DNA from: Ruegeria conchae
Lineage (GTDB): Bacteria; Pseudomonadota; Alphaproteobacteria; Rhodobacterales; Rhodobacteraceae
Reading direction: 5' to 3'
Assembly: GCF_000192475.1 (NCBI RefSeq)
Contig: NZ_AEYW01000012.1
Coordinates: 1-64,000 of the forward strand
DNA: 64,000 bases
Shown here piece by piece: positions 27,455-37,067 of this stretch. The position numbers and the translations under genes are program-made. Numbering within the stretch: the first letter of the stretch is position 1; the number at the start of each line of letters is the position of its first letter. Below the pieces are notes generated by a model. The model searched no databases, was not told the origin of the DNA, and was given only the letters and a program-made list of their open reading frames with translations.

Positions 27455-30392
27455 GGAGCCGTTCTCCCTCAGGGTCGACAAAATGGGACGAAACAATCTC
27501 GACCTCGACGGTCAGATCGGTTAGCGGCGACACAAGGCGCATCTTCTCGCGATGACGGTCACTTCCGTTCTTCAGAAAGCCCAGACCGATATAACAGTTC
27601 AGAGAAGGCGAGAAGGCGGCTGAGGTGACATAGCCCTGATCATTCGCTGCATCGACCGGACCGGATGCATCCATGAGATGCGCGCCAGCGGTGATCTTAT
27701 CCGCGCTGTTCACGGGTTTGACGCCGACCATGTTCAACGCATCAGCCTCGTTCAGCCCTTCACGCTCTGACAGAACTGAGCCAATGCTATCTTTCTTCTT
27801 TGATACCATCCGACCCATGCCAAGGTTCAGTGCGGTGGTGGTCCCGTTTAGTTCGTTGCCCGCCGCATGACCTTTTTCGATCCGCATAACGCCCAATGCT
27901 TCCGTACCATAGGGCACCACGTTGAATTCTTCGCCTTCGACCATCAATCGTCGCATGAGGGCATCGCCATAGCGGGATGGGACCGCGATCTCGAATGCCA
28001 ATTCACCCGAGAATGATATCCGGAACAGACGAGCACGTAATCCACCGCAAACGGTAATGTTGCCGCAGGCCATAAAGGGGAAACCGTCATTCGAGATATC
28101 GAATTCCGGATCCACTATTTTCTGCAGCAACTTACGTGAATTCGGGCCAGCAACAGCGTATTGTGCCCAGGCTTCGGTGGTCGAGATCAATTGCACGTCC
28201 ATGTCCGGGAATAGGCATTGCCGGACAAACTCCATGTGCTGGTAAACTTTTACCGCATTGGCCGTCGTTGTTGTAACCACAAAATGATCTTCGGCCAGCC
28301 GTCCTGCGGTGCCATCATCCATTGCAATGCCATCTTCACGCAGCATAAGCCCATAGCGGGTTTTGCCGACGGCTAGCTTGGCAAAACCGTTGCAATAGAT
28401 ACGGTTCAGGAAATCCGCTGCATCGGTGCCCTGTACATCAATCTTGCCCAGCGTGGTGCAATCGCACACCCCGACCGAGGCACGAGTCTGGCGCACTTCG
28501 CGGTCAACGGATTGCCGCCAATGCGTTTCTCCCGGTAACGGGAACCATTGAGCGCGCAACCAGTTGCCGACTTCAACAAACACTGCACCGCGCTCTTTGG
28601 CCCAGTGGTGTGATGGTGTCAGACGGGTGGGGTGAAATTCCTTCCCCCTCATACGGCCCGCAAAGGTTGCTATTGGCACTGGCGTATAGGGTGGGCGGTA
28701 GATAGTGGTGCCGACTTGCGGAATGGATTTCCCGGCGATTTCGGCCATAATTGCCAAGCCGCCCATGTTCGAAGTCTTACCCTGATCGGTTGCCATGCCC
28801 AGCGTGGTGTAACGTTTGAGATGCTCGACCGACTGGAAGCCTTCCTGATGGCTGAGCTTTACGTCTTTGACAGTTACGTCGTTCTGTTGATCCAGCCATG
28901 CCCGCGAGCAGCCTTGGACATACCAGAATGGCGTCTGAGTGACCGGAGCATCTTCGGCCGTTGGTATCGCGATGGCATCGCTTTTCAAGTCAAGTGCGTG
29001 GGTGGCGGCTTCGGCACCGGATTTCAAGGCACCATGGGTGGACATGATGCCATTTGCGGCTCCGGCGACTGTCAGGCCCGGAGGCAACGTATCGCCGGGG
29101 ACAAAGGCAGACAGGGTCTCATTCCAGACCGGGCGACCGCGTTGGTGGCAGGTCAGGTGCACATTCGGGTTCCAACCGCCTGAGATACCAAGCGCACCAA
29201 CATCCAATGTGCGGTTTGAGCCGTCGGCCAATTTGACCTCGGCGAAAGTTAAGCCAAGACGCCCTTTGGTATCGATCACCTCAGCGCCGCGCAGCACCTC
29301 ATAGTCACCGTTCAGTGGGGCCTCGGGCCGAATGTCAACAACGGCCGCGATTTTCACCCCTTTGGCGTGCAGATCGGCTGCGGTGCGGTGGCCATCGTCA
29401 TTGTTGGTGAAAATAGCCACGCGTTGCGCGGGGGTGGCGGCGAAACGGTTAGCATAACTGCGCAGCGCTCCGGCTAGCATGATGCCTGGCCGATCATTGT
29501 TCTCAAAGGCAATCGGGCGCTCGGTTGCGCCCGCGCACAAGAGGGCGCGCCCAGAATAGATGCGCCATAGGATTTGACGGGGTTTGCCCTCGGATGGAGC
29601 GGACAGATGATCTCCTTTCCGTTCGACTGCCCCGTAAATTCCATGATCAAAAGCACCGATAACGGTTGTGCGCGGCATCAGGCGGACATTCGGCATCGCG
29701 GACAACTCAGCCACCGTCTGTGTAATCCAGTTTGCAGCGATGTCGTCGTTCAGCGAGTAAGTTTCGCTATTCAAACGACCACCGAGGACAAAATCCTCAT
29801 CCGCCAGTATCACGTCGGACCCCGCACGACCGGCGGTCAGCGCTGCCATCAATCCTGCCGGACCCGCGCCGATAATTAGAAGGTCGCAGTGCCTAAATCC
29901 CTTGTCATATTCATCAGGGTCTTCCTGCATCGACATGGTGCCCAGCCCTGCAGCCCGGCGGATAACAGGTTCATAGAGCTTCTCCCAGAATGCGGCGGGC
30001 CACATGAAGGTTTTGTAGTAGAAGCCTGCGGTCAAAAAATTTGAAAACCGATCATTGATCGCCATCGCGTCAAACCTGAGGCTTGGCCATCGGTTCTGAG
30101 AATGCGCTTCGAGCCCGTCAAACATCTCGATCGTCGTGGCCCGTGTGTTGGGTTCTTTTCGATTGCCCGTACGCAGTTCAACCAAGGCGTTGGGCTCTTC
30201 AGACCCGGCGCTCAAAATACCACGGGGGCGGTGGTATTTGAATGATCGCCCAATCAGGCGCACGCCGTTGGCTAGAAGGGCGGATGCCAGAGTGTCTCCC
30301 GGATGCGCCGTGAAGTTGCGGTTGTCAAATTTGAAATTCAGAGTACTGGTGCGGTCGATTTGGCCGCCGTTGAGCCGGTTGACTTGGGTCAT
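27447..30392 (-). CDS. soxA: Sarcosine oxidase, alpha subunit
   Basis: 981 residues, usual length. In order: an N-terminal Fer2-like domain without cluster cysteines (FTAHPGDTLASALLANGV, SFKYHRPRGI), an FAD/NAD-binding disulfide-reductase-like domain (DLLIIGAGPAGLMAALTAGR), and from about residue 600 a GcvT/T-protein domain that binds tetrahydrofolate (GVCDCTTLGKIDVQGTDAAD, FRISFSGELAFEIAVP, GTEALGVMRIEKGH). It takes the imine made at the beta subunit and produces methylenetetrahydrofolate. The start overlaps the soxD stop by four bases. Confidence 0.95.
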   Translation of the reverse strand: MTQVNRLNGGQIDRTSTLNFKFDNRNFTAHPGDTLASALLANGVRLIGRSFKYHRPRGILSAGSEEPNALVELRTGNRKEPNTRATTIEMFDGLEAHSQNRWPSLRFDAMAINDRFSNFLTAGFYYKTFMWPAAFWEKLYEPVIRRAAGLGTMSMQEDPDEYDKGFRHCDLLIIGAGPAGLMAALTAGRAGSDVILADEDFVLGGRLNSETYSLNDDIAANWITQTVAELSAMPNVRLMPRTTVIGAFDHGIYGAVERKGDHLSAPSEGKPRQILWRIYSGRALLCAGATERPIAFENNDRPGIMLAGALRSYANRFAATPAQRVAIFTNNDDGHRTAADLHAKGVKIAAVVDIRPEAPLNGDYEVLRGAEVIDTKGRLGLTFAEVKLADGSNRTLDVGALGISGGWNPNVHLTCHQRGRPVWNETLSAFVPGDTLPPGLTVAGAANGIMSTHGALKSGAEAATHALDLKSDAIAIPTAEDAPVTQTPFWYVQGCSRAWLDQQNDVTVKDVKLSHQEGFQSVEHLKRYTTLGMATDQGKTSNMGGLAIMAEIAGKSIPQVGTTIYRPPYTPVPIATFAGRMRGKEFHPTRLTPSHHWAKERGAVFVEVGNWLRAQWFPLPGETHWRQSVDREVRQTRASVGVCDCTTLGKIDVQGTDAADFLNRIYCNGFAKLAVGKTRYGLMLREDGIAMDDGTAGRLAEDHFVVTTTTANAVKVYQHMEFVRQCLFPDMDVQLISTTEAWAQYAVAGPNSRKLLQKIVDPEFDISNDGFPFMACGNITVCGGLRARLFRISFSGELAFEIAVPSRYGDALMRRLMVEGEEFNVVPYGTEALGVMRIEKGHAAGNELNGTTTALNLGMGRMVSKKKDSIGSVLSEREGLNEADALNMVGVKPVNSADKITAGAHLMDASGPVDAANDQGYVTSAAFSPSLNCYIGLGFLKNGSDRHREKMRLVSPLTDLTVEVEIVSSHFVDPEGERLRA

Positions 30393-30676
30393 TTGGAACG
30401 TCCTCGCATCCGGGCTACATCACACGCCAACTCCACTTTCGAAATCTCATGCGTAACCGTATTGCGTGTCACGACGAGCCAGGATCGATCCCCCCCTTCG
30501 TGAAACCACAGCTCACGGTTTTCGCCCGCTGGATTGTCGCGCAGATAGGCGTAGTCATAGAATGTTTCAGCTGCGTTTTCGGCCTGCCAGTCGGGACGGT
30601 CTATCAAGGACGCGTCACCCAGATACACGAACTCTGAACTGTCACGGGGACCCAGCAATGGATGTTGGATGATCAT
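30389..30676 (-). CDS. soxD: Sarcosine oxidase, delta subunit, zinc-ligand-poor variant
   Basis: 95 residues between soxB and soxA, with 11 bases to soxB and a four-base overlap with soxA. Family features are GPRDSSEFVYLGDA, FYDYAYLRDNPAG and VVTRNTVTHEI. In well-studied SoxD proteins a zinc ion is held by two N-terminal cysteines plus a His and Cys later. Here the N-terminal pair is replaced (HPLLG), and the later cysteine position reads D in FHEGGDRSW. Only one cysteine, in VELACDV, remains. It is evidently a structural subunit without that zinc site. Confidence 0.88.
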   Translation of the reverse strand: MIIQHPLLGPRDSSEFVYLGDASLIDRPDWQAENAAETFYDYAYLRDNPAGENRELWFHEGGDRSWLVVTRNTVTHEISKVELACDVARMRGRSK

Positions 30677-30687
30677 TCTTGGCTTCC

Positions 30688-31938
30688 TCAGTGCAGATTG
30701 GGCTGATTGCCCATACCTTTTTCGTCAATCATTCGACCGGTGCGAAAGCGGTCAAAGCGATAGGCGGTCGCGGTTGGGTGCGGCTCGTCCTTTGCCAGCA
30801 GATGCGCGAAACAATGGCCCGATGCAGGAGTGGCCTTGAAGCCGCCATAGCACCAGCCGCCATTGAAATAGAGTCCGTCGATATGTGTGCGGTCGATAAT
30901 GGGTGACCCGTCCATGGACATATCCATGATTCCGCCCCACATGCGCAGCAGCCGCGCGCGGCCGATCATTGGCATCAGCGCCATGCCGCCTTCGCAGACA
31001 TCTTCAACTACTGGCAGGTTTCCGCGCTGAGCGTAGGAGTTGTAGCCGTCGATATCGCCTCCAAATACCAAGCCGCCTTTATCGGATTGGCTGACATAGA
31101 AATGTCCCGCACCAAAAGTGATGACGCCCGGCAGAAGCGGCTTCAAACCCTCGGAGACAAACGCTTGCAGCACGTGGCTTTCAATCGGCAGTCGCATACC
31201 CGCCATTCCCATCAGACGCCCCGAATTCCCAGCAACGGCACAGCCAACCTTACCGGCCCCAATGAATCCTCTCGAAGTTTCAACGCCCACGCATCTGCCG
31301 TTTTCGATGTGGAATCCGGTGACTTCGCAATTCTGAATGATATCGACGCCGTGGCTATCCGCCGAGCGCGCATAGCCCCATGCTACGGCATCGTGACGAA
31401 CGGTGCCGCCGCGTCGCTGAGCCAGACCGCCTTTGATCGGGAAACGCGCGTTGTCAAAATTGAGGAACGGATACTCCTTGCGTACCTGTTCGGCATCCAG
31501 CAGTTCGGCATCCGCGCCGTTTAGGATCATGGCATTGCCGCGTCGCGTGAAGGCGTCGCGCTGTGCGTCCGAGTGGATCAGGTTGATAATCCCGCGCTGA
31601 CTGACCATTGCATTGTAATTCAGGTCCTGTTCAAGACCTTCCCACAGTTTCAATGAGAATTCGTAGAAAGGTTCATTACCATCCAGCAGATAATTTGAAC
31701 GTATGATGGTCGTATTGCGCCCGACATTGCCGCCGCCAATCCAGCCTTTCTCAATCACAGCAACATTGCGAAAGCCGTACACTTTGGCAAGGTAATGGGC
31801 CGTCGCCAGACCGTGACCGCCGCCGCCGATGATAACAATGTCATATTTCTGTTTGGGTTCGGGATCACGCCACGCCGGTTTCCATCCTTTGTGACCGCGA
31901 AGCGCTTCTTTGATGACGGTGAAACCGGAATATCGCAT
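30688..31938 (-). CDS. soxB: Sarcosine oxidase, beta subunit
   Basis: 416 residues, DadA/DAO fold. The FAD motif is IVIIGGGGHGLATAHYLAK. The conserved GGTVRHDAVAWGYAR holds the histidine expected to carry covalent FMN. It oxidises sarcosine at FAD and passes electrons to FMN and oxygen. It is the first gene of soxBDAG. About 200 bases separate it from znuB, which is read in the same direction, and this gap should hold the sox promoter. Confidence 0.95.
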   Translation of the reverse strand: MRYSGFTVIKEALRGHKGWKPAWRDPEPKQKYDIVIIGGGGHGLATAHYLAKVYGFRNVAVIEKGWIGGGNVGRNTTIIRSNYLLDGNEPFYEFSLKLWEGLEQDLNYNAMVSQRGIINLIHSDAQRDAFTRRGNAMILNGADAELLDAEQVRKEYPFLNFDNARFPIKGGLAQRRGGTVRHDAVAWGYARSADSHGVDIIQNCEVTGFHIENGRCVGVETSRGFIGAGKVGCAVAGNSGRLMGMAGMRLPIESHVLQAFVSEGLKPLLPGVITFGAGHFYVSQSDKGGLVFGGDIDGYNSYAQRGNLPVVEDVCEGGMALMPMIGRARLLRMWGGIMDMSMDGSPIIDRTHIDGLYFNGGWCYGGFKATPASGHCFAHLLAKDEPHPTATAYRFDRFRTGRMIDEKGMGNQPNLH

Positions 31939-32145
31939 GAATCAGACCTTTTTCCAAAGAATCGCTTTATTTTGGTGAATTGGATACTCTCAAATCCGAC
32001 ATCTATAACCCTGAATCAGACCTGAATGGCGGGCTGTGACTAAGCTCTCAGTACCGTAGGGCAATTCTACCGAATGCGGGTGTCGGGTACATCATGTCCA
32101 TCATGACTAAAGGAATGAAACGCCTGCGCAGATTTTGCGTCGAAC

Positions 32146-32952
32146 CTAATTGAGCTTGGATCGGTCGCGTGTTTGCAATCCGACGACACTGAGGCAGGCA
32201 AATAAAATTGCGGCCACGCAGACGATGGACGGCCCGGCAGGTGTATCGAACATATAGGCCGCCCTTAGACCAGTGACCGCCGAGAATGCGCCGATAGCGG
32301 CGGCGATCAATGCCATCGATTCCGGTGATCGCGCCAAACTTCGAGACGCTGCAGCAGGTATGATCAGCATTGCTGCGATCAAAAGAACACCCACCACCTT
32401 GATTGCCACTGCCACTGTTATGGCAAGCGCCAATGTCAGGATTAACTGCTCGCGTCTGGGGTTGAAGCCGCTGGCATATGCCAGTTCTTCATTTAACGTG
32501 GCCGTCAGTAGGTGAGACCAGCGCCACGCGATCAGCGCTACGACAAGGACGGCGCCGCCCCAGATTACAAGCAAATCAGTACGCGATACGGCAAGGATAT
32601 CGCCGAAGAGGTAGGCCATAAGGTCAATTCGTACGCCGGACAGAAAGGAAACGGCGACGAGGCCAAATGCGAGGGCGGAATGCGCCATAACACCTAGCAG
32701 AGTATCCATCGCATACCCGCGCCCGGACAACAGTGTTACGGTAAGGGCCATCGCAAGCGCGACGGCCAACGCCCCGGTAAAGACTGACAACTGAAATGTC
32801 AGGGAAAGCGCGATCCCCAAGATTGCGGCATGCGCTGTGGCATCTCCGAAATACGCCATCCGACGCCACACGACAAAGCAGCCCAGCGGGGCTGCGGCGA
32901 AAGCCACGCCAACGCCTGCCAGCGTTGCGCGTGTCATAAAATCATCAAGCAT
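32146..32952 (-). CDS. znuB: Zinc ABC transporter permease
   Basis: 268 residues with about eight membrane segments, ABC-3 family. Recognisable stretches are FAAAPLGCFVVWRRMAYFGD, with ATAHAAILGIALS, and KVVGVLLIAAMLIIPAAASR. The start overlaps the znuC stop by one base. It forms the inner-membrane channel for zinc delivered by ZnuA. The third gene of the leftward zur-znuC-znuB unit. Confidence 0.92.
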   Translation of the reverse strand: MLDDFMTRATLAGVGVAFAAAPLGCFVVWRRMAYFGDATAHAAILGIALSLTFQLSVFTGALAVALAMALTVTLLSGRGYAMDTLLGVMAHSALAFGLVAVSFLSGVRIDLMAYLFGDILAVSRTDLLVIWGGAVLVVALIAWRWSHLLTATLNEELAYASGFNPRREQLILTLALAITVAVAIKVVGVLLIAAMLIIPAAASRSLARSPESMALIAAAIGAFSAVTGLRAAYMFDTPAGPSIVCVAAILFACLSVVGLQTRDRSKLN

Positions 32953-33692
32953 TATTCTGCCGCTTCTTGAGAGGTTTCACAGTGATCGTGATCGTGATCA
33001 TGATCATGCCGATATAAGGCCAACGCACCGCCTGTTCCTGTCCCGAACAGAGCGCGGTACTCCGGGGCCGAGGCCACCACAGCGGGGGAGCCTTCGCAAC
33101 ACACGTGCCCGTTCAGGCAGACCACGCGATCTGAGGCGCTCATGACCACGTGCAATTCGTGGCTGATCATCAGAATGGCGCATCCCGTTTCGCGCCTGAC
33201 TTCTTCGATCTGGTGATAAAACGCAGCCGATCCCGGTTGGTCGAGTCCCTGCGTTGCCTCGTCCAATAGCAATACATCTGGTTGGTTTATCAGGGCCCGA
33301 GCCAACAGCACGCGCTGAAATTGCCCACCTGACAATTGCGACATCTGTCGTTTCAGCAGATCCGGCACCCCGGCAGTTTCGAGCGCTTTCTCGCATTTTA
33401 CTTTGGAAACGCGATCGGTCAGCCGCATGAACCTCTCGACCGAGATTGGCAGTGTCGGATCGATGTGCAGTTTTTGAGGCACATATCCAATTTTCAATCC
33501 TGGTTTCAATGAAACCTGTCCTACGGCTGGTTTTGTTGCACCAATGATGGCCCTCAACAGGCTGGTCTTGCCTGATCCGTTGGGACCGACGATGGTTACT
33601 ATCTCTCCGGCCTCTACAACCATATCTACATGTCGCAAAACTGTATTCGCGCCGTAACGCACGCTGAGATTCTCAACAGAGATCAAGGTCAT
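32952..33692 (-). CDS. znuC: Zinc ABC transporter ATP-binding protein
   Basis: 246 residues. Walker A GPNGSGKTSLLRAI, signature LSGGQFQRVLLARAL, Walker B DVLLLDEATQGLD, switch ISHELHVVM. The C-terminus carries a His/Asp tail (YRHDHDHDHDHCE), a feature of ZnuC-type ATPases that may bind zinc. It starts two bases after zur ends, indicating co-transcription. Confidence 0.93.
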   Translation of the reverse strand: MTLISVENLSVRYGANTVLRHVDMVVEAGEIVTIVGPNGSGKTSLLRAIIGATKPAVGQVSLKPGLKIGYVPQKLHIDPTLPISVERFMRLTDRVSKVKCEKALETAGVPDLLKRQMSQLSGGQFQRVLLARALINQPDVLLLDEATQGLDQPGSAAFYHQIEEVRRETGCAILMISHELHVVMSASDRVVCLNGHVCCEGSPAVVASAPEYRALFGTGTGGALALYRHDHDHDHDHCETSQEAAE

Positions 33693-33694
33693 TT

Positions 33695-34207
33695 CTACGC
33701 CTTTTCAGTGCAGCTGGGGCAAAGCCCTTCGGCTTCTACAACCGTTCGCTCTATTTCAAAACCCGTTGCACGTGCAGCTGCGCCAAGTATCCCTTTGGCT
33801 GGTGCAGACTGCGCTTCGGCCACAGCGTCACATTTTCGGCAGATCATGAACGCCGGCGAATGGTCTGCTCCGGGATGAGAACACGCGACAAATGCGTTCA
33901 AACGTTCGATCTTGTGAACAAATCCATTTTTGACAAGAAAATCAAGCGCACGGTAAGCCACTGGTGGCTGCGAACCAAACCCTTCCTCGCGCAGCGCATC
34001 AAGAATAGCATAGGCCCCCAAGGCACGATGCTCCTGGAGCAACATTTCAAGTACTTTTCGCCGCACAGGCGTTAGCCGTAACCCTTCTTGTTTGCACCGA
34101 GCTTCAGCTGTGGTCAGCGCAGTCTCAACGCAATTTTTGTGATCGTGTTTATGAAACCCAACAAGTGCGTCGTCGCAAACAGGATTGGGAGTGGCTTCAC
34201 TTGTCAT
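33695..34207 (-). CDS. zur: Fur-family zinc uptake regulator
   Basis: 170 residues from an ATG at 34207. The winged helix covers LTPVRRKVLEMLLQEHRALG and ILDALREEGFGSQPPVAYRA. The structural zinc site is C-R-K-C and C-P-S-C near the C-terminus, and sensory ligands lie in ACSHPGADHSPAF. With zinc bound it should repress znuA and its own operon from the shared intergenic region. The N-terminus is His-rich (FHKHDHKNC). Confidence 0.92.
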   Translation of the reverse strand: MTSEATPNPVCDDALVGFHKHDHKNCVETALTTAEARCKQEGLRLTPVRRKVLEMLLQEHRALGAYAILDALREEGFGSQPPVAYRALDFLVKNGFVHKIERLNAFVACSHPGADHSPAFMICRKCDAVAEAQSAPAKGILGAAARATGFEIERTVVEAEGLCPSCTEKA

Positions 34208-34237
34208 GTTATTCCATATCATGTATGTCGCTCGCAA

Positions 34238-34252
34238 TGTTATACAATCACA
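34238..34252. promoter_or_regulatory. Candidate Zur operator between zur and znuA
   Basis: TGTTATACAATCACA is an imperfect palindrome with one perfect TGTTATA half, resembling the GTTATA-type Zur boxes of alphaproteobacteria. It lies in the 56-base divergent gap between zur and znuA, where it could block both promoters. Confidence 0.55.
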
Positions 34253-34263
34253 CTGAGGGTCTG

Positions 34264-35319
34264 ATGTCCAGAAAGCTGCTCTTACAATCGATCACCGCTG
34301 CGTTAATGGGTGGAACAGCCATGGCGGATGCCCCAAAGGTGGCCGTCGACATTGCACCCGTCCACTCGTTGGTAGCCAGTGTTATGGAAGGTGTTGGAAC
34401 ACCTGATCTGGTCATCCCAGCGGGCGCATCGCCGCACGAATACAACCTGCGTCCCTCGGAAGCCTCTGCGCTGCAAGAGGCTGATCTGGTGTTCTGGATT
34501 GGCGAGGATCTGACACCCTGGTTGGAAGGTGCTGTCGAGACACTCAGCGACGGTGCCACGGTCACAACGCTTCTGGAATCGGATGGAACGGTTCTGCTTG
34601 ATTTCCGTGAGAACGCATTTTTCGAAGCACATGACCATGGGGATCACGATGACCATGGTCATGATGATGATCATGCGGAAGACGAAAAGCATGATGAGCA
34701 CGATCATGAAGAAGAGCACGCACATGATGATCATGGCCACGACGATCACGATGATCACGATAGCGAAGATCACAATGATCATGCGGATCATGACGATCAC
34801 GGGCACGGCGAGCATGATCCTCATGCCTGGCTTTCACCGGCGAATGCAGAAATCTGGCTGAATGTCATTGCGGCCCAGCTTTCTGCCGCTGATCCTGACA
34901 ACGCTGGTGCATATTTTGCAAATGCGGCTGCAGCGCGCGAAGAAATGGCAGCATTGTCAGATGAGGTAGCTGAAACACTGAAGCCAGTTCAAGGCGGTCG
35001 TTTTATCGTATTCCATGACGCCTATCAGTATTTCGAGGACGCTTTTAATTTCCGTGCTTCTGGCGCAATTTCTCTTGGCGATGCAACCGATCCCAGCCCG
35101 GCGCGTATCTCGGACATTCAGGGGCGTATCCGGAAAGAAGGTATTGAGTGCGTTTTGACTGAGCCGCAATTCAACCCAGGAATTGTTGCAACTGTTTTAG
35201 ACGGTACAGAAGCAAAGACTGCCGTAATTGACCCGCTGGGCTCTGACCTTGATCCCGGGGTTGAGCTTTATCCGCAAGTCATTCGCAATTTGGCAAACTC
35301 ACTGGCTGAATGCCTGTGA
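34264..35319 (+). CDS. znuA: Periplasmic zinc-binding protein
   Basis: 351 residues from an ATG with GAGGG just upstream; longer upstream frames lack a site. A short signal peptide (KLLLQSITAALMGGTAMA) precedes the A-I cluster fold. Zinc ligands are expected in DIAPVHSLVA, PHAWLSPANAEIW and VFHDAYQYFE. Between about residues 120 and 185 there is a very long His/Asp/Glu-rich loop, the zinc-scavenging loop of ZnuA proteins, here unusually extended. Divergent from zur and probably Zur-repressed. Confidence 0.93.
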   Translation: MSRKLLLQSITAALMGGTAMADAPKVAVDIAPVHSLVASVMEGVGTPDLVIPAGASPHEYNLRPSEASALQEADLVFWIGEDLTPWLEGAVETLSDGATVTTLLESDGTVLLDFRENAFFEAHDHGDHDDHGHDDDHAEDEKHDEHDHEEEHAHDDHGHDDHDDHDSEDHNDHADHDDHGHGEHDPHAWLSPANAEIWLNVIAAQLSAADPDNAGAYFANAAAAREEMAALSDEVAETLKPVQGGRFIVFHDAYQYFEDAFNFRASGAISLGDATDPSPARISDIQGRIRKEGIECVLTEPQFNPGIVATVLDGTEAKTAVIDPLGSDLDPGVELYPQVIRNLANSLAECL

Positions 35320-35330
35320 TCCAATTGAAC

Positions 35331-35361
35331 AGCCCAACCGTTACCAATAGACGGTCGGGCT
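35331..35361 (+). terminator. Hairpin after znuA
   Basis: An 11-base stem with one mismatch (AGCCCAACCGT pairing with ACGGTCGGGCT) and a nine-base loop lies 12 bases after the znuA stop. There is no T run, so it may be a 3'-end stabiliser or a factor-assisted terminator. Confidence 0.5.
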
Positions 35362-35453
35362 GAACATCCGCAAGCGTAACCAAATACGTTAATTGTCAGG
35401 ATGTCGAACAGCACAAGCCAAGGGTGGCGGCTTGTTAAAAAGACGCCATCAAA

Positions 35454-36581
35454 TTAGGTGCTCTGATGGGCGAGATTGACCCAGAACGCGACACCGTGAT
35501 CCAGTGCATCGTCGTTAAAGTCATAAGACGCGTTGTGCAGGGGCATCGCAGCCGGACCGTCTAGTCCGTTACCCATCAGGATGAACGCGCCGGGGCGGTG
35601 TGTCAGAAACTCGGCAAAATCTTCAGAGAAACCTACTTGACCAAATTCCGCATCTACCGAACCTACCTCGCGCGCAGCACTGACGATGGTTGCAGTGGCT
35701 TCAGGGTTGTTCTTGAGCGGTCTGAAAGATGTTGAGTATTTTAGCGTCGCCGCGGCACCTTGCGCGGCACACACGCCCTCCACAATAGCACGCATTCTGG
35801 TCTCGATAGTGGCAGACACCTCGCTGGAAAAGCCACGGCAATCCCCCCGCAACACCACGTTGCTTGGCAGAATATTACGTGCTCCATCTGTGAGGAATTC
35901 AGTGACAGAAACGACCGCATGTTTGCTTGCCGGTAACGACCGAGATACGATCGATTGTAGCTGCAGCACAATCGCCGAGCCCGTCACGATAGGATCAATT
36001 CCTTTGTCCGGCATCGAAGCATGACCGCCTTGGCCAGCAATCTGAATCTCAAAATTGTCCTCGAACGCACAAAACGCTCCCGACTGCGTTGCAAAATGAC
36101 CAAGCGGCATACCAGGCATATTATGCAGTCCAAAAATCGCGGACATGGGAAATCTGTCGAAAAGTCCATCCGCAATCATCGCGGCGGCTCCATTTCCGTT
36201 CTCTTCGTCGGGCTGGAATATGAAATGTATGGTTCGCTTTAGCGTCGGGTCATCCGCAAGCTTTAGGGCCGCACCCAATAGCATTGTGCTGTGCCCATCA
36301 TGACCACATCCATGGAACTTGCCTGGGGTGTCTGAACGATGGGCAAATGTATTGGCCTCGTCTATTGGCAGCGCGTCCATGTCGGCGCGAAATCCAAACG
36401 CGGTTCCCTCTGGGCCTCGGCGCAGCGTTGCAACAAGGCCGGACTTACCTATACCACGCGTGACCTCCAGGCCAGCTTGTTCCAATTGCTCGCCTATCAG
36501 GCGGGGCGTTCTGACAAGGTCAAAGCCGATCTCTGGGTGCGTGTGCAAGTCACGACGAAAGCGGGTGAGGTCAAGCATCAT
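35454..36581 (-). CDS. M20-family amidohydrolase (hippurate hydrolase/N-acyl amino acid deacylase type)
   Basis: About 375 residues when started at ATG 36581, which has AGAAAGG upstream; a longer frame reaches 36632. Motifs are LHTHPEIGFDLVRT, FRADMDALPI, CGHDGHSTMLLGAA, FQPDEENGNGA and GLHNMPGMPLG, typical of metal-dependent IAA-aminoacid/hippurate hydrolases. It is cytoplasmic. No operon partner is visible between the zinc locus and the island, so the substrate is open. Confidence 0.88.
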   Translation of the reverse strand: MMLDLTRFRRDLHTHPEIGFDLVRTPRLIGEQLEQAGLEVTRGIGKSGLVATLRRGPEGTAFGFRADMDALPIDEANTFAHRSDTPGKFHGCGHDGHSTMLLGAALKLADDPTLKRTIHFIFQPDEENGNGAAAMIADGLFDRFPMSAIFGLHNMPGMPLGHFATQSGAFCAFEDNFEIQIAGQGGHASMPDKGIDPIVTGSAIVLQLQSIVSRSLPASKHAVVSVTEFLTDGARNILPSNVVLRGDCRGFSSEVSATIETRMRAIVEGVCAAQGAAATLKYSTSFRPLKNNPEATATIVSAAREVGSVDAEFGQVGFSEDFAEFLTHRPGAFILMGNGLDGPAAMPLHNASYDFNDDALDHGVAFWVNLAHQST

Positions 36582-37067
36582 GAAGGCCTTTCTTGGATAG
36601 ATTTCACAGCGGTTGAACATTGTTTTGGCCAATCACGCTGTAGGTCCCGCAATTGCAGATGGCGGGATTGCTTATCCCATGTATCGCACCGACACAACCT
36701 CCGCTGTAGACGGCGCATCGCTGATCGCAATCCAGTCGCCCAGGCTGTTCTCTGGTGCAGCACTTTTTGCACTCCAAAATTTTTTGAATGCGAAGTCCGT
36801 TGAACCGAATACGTCGACTGCATCGCGGGTGACATATATACAGCCCGTCCATAAATCGGTGATTTCGGAAATTCCAACCGGAGAAACCAGTGGTTGTCTG
36901 GAGGGTTTCTGACACTTCGATTTGCCGTTTTGAATCTTGCGGCGGGGATACATCCAATCACCAAAAGGGCAGTGGATTTATACTAGTTCATCGCTGAAAG
37001 TGTGTGAGGGCTCACAGAATCCAGCAAATTGACCATAAGCTGAAACGGCAGAATGCCCTTAATATAT
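36582..37067. other. Intergenic region left of the island, no supportable gene
   Basis: Several overlapping open stretches exist on both strands, none with a clear ribosome-binding site or domain. The most protein-like is 36672-36953 on the minus strand (ISEITDLWTGCIYVTRD), which could be a remnant. The segment ends where the island's direct repeat begins. Confidence 0.4.

Noticed and set aside
34620..34815. CRISPR-like or tandem DNA repeat in the GATCAT-rich stretch
   Set aside because: It has no spacer structure and is the coding sequence of the ZnuA metal loop.
34303..34837. Open frames opposite the znuA His-rich loop
   Set aside because: GAT/CAT-rich DNA is open in several frames; the antisense products are Met/Ile/Val or His/Asp strings with no domain or start signal.
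36672..36953. Possible 93-residue gene left of the island
   Set aside because: No family match or ribosome-binding site, and competing frames overlap; kept only as a note on the gap.
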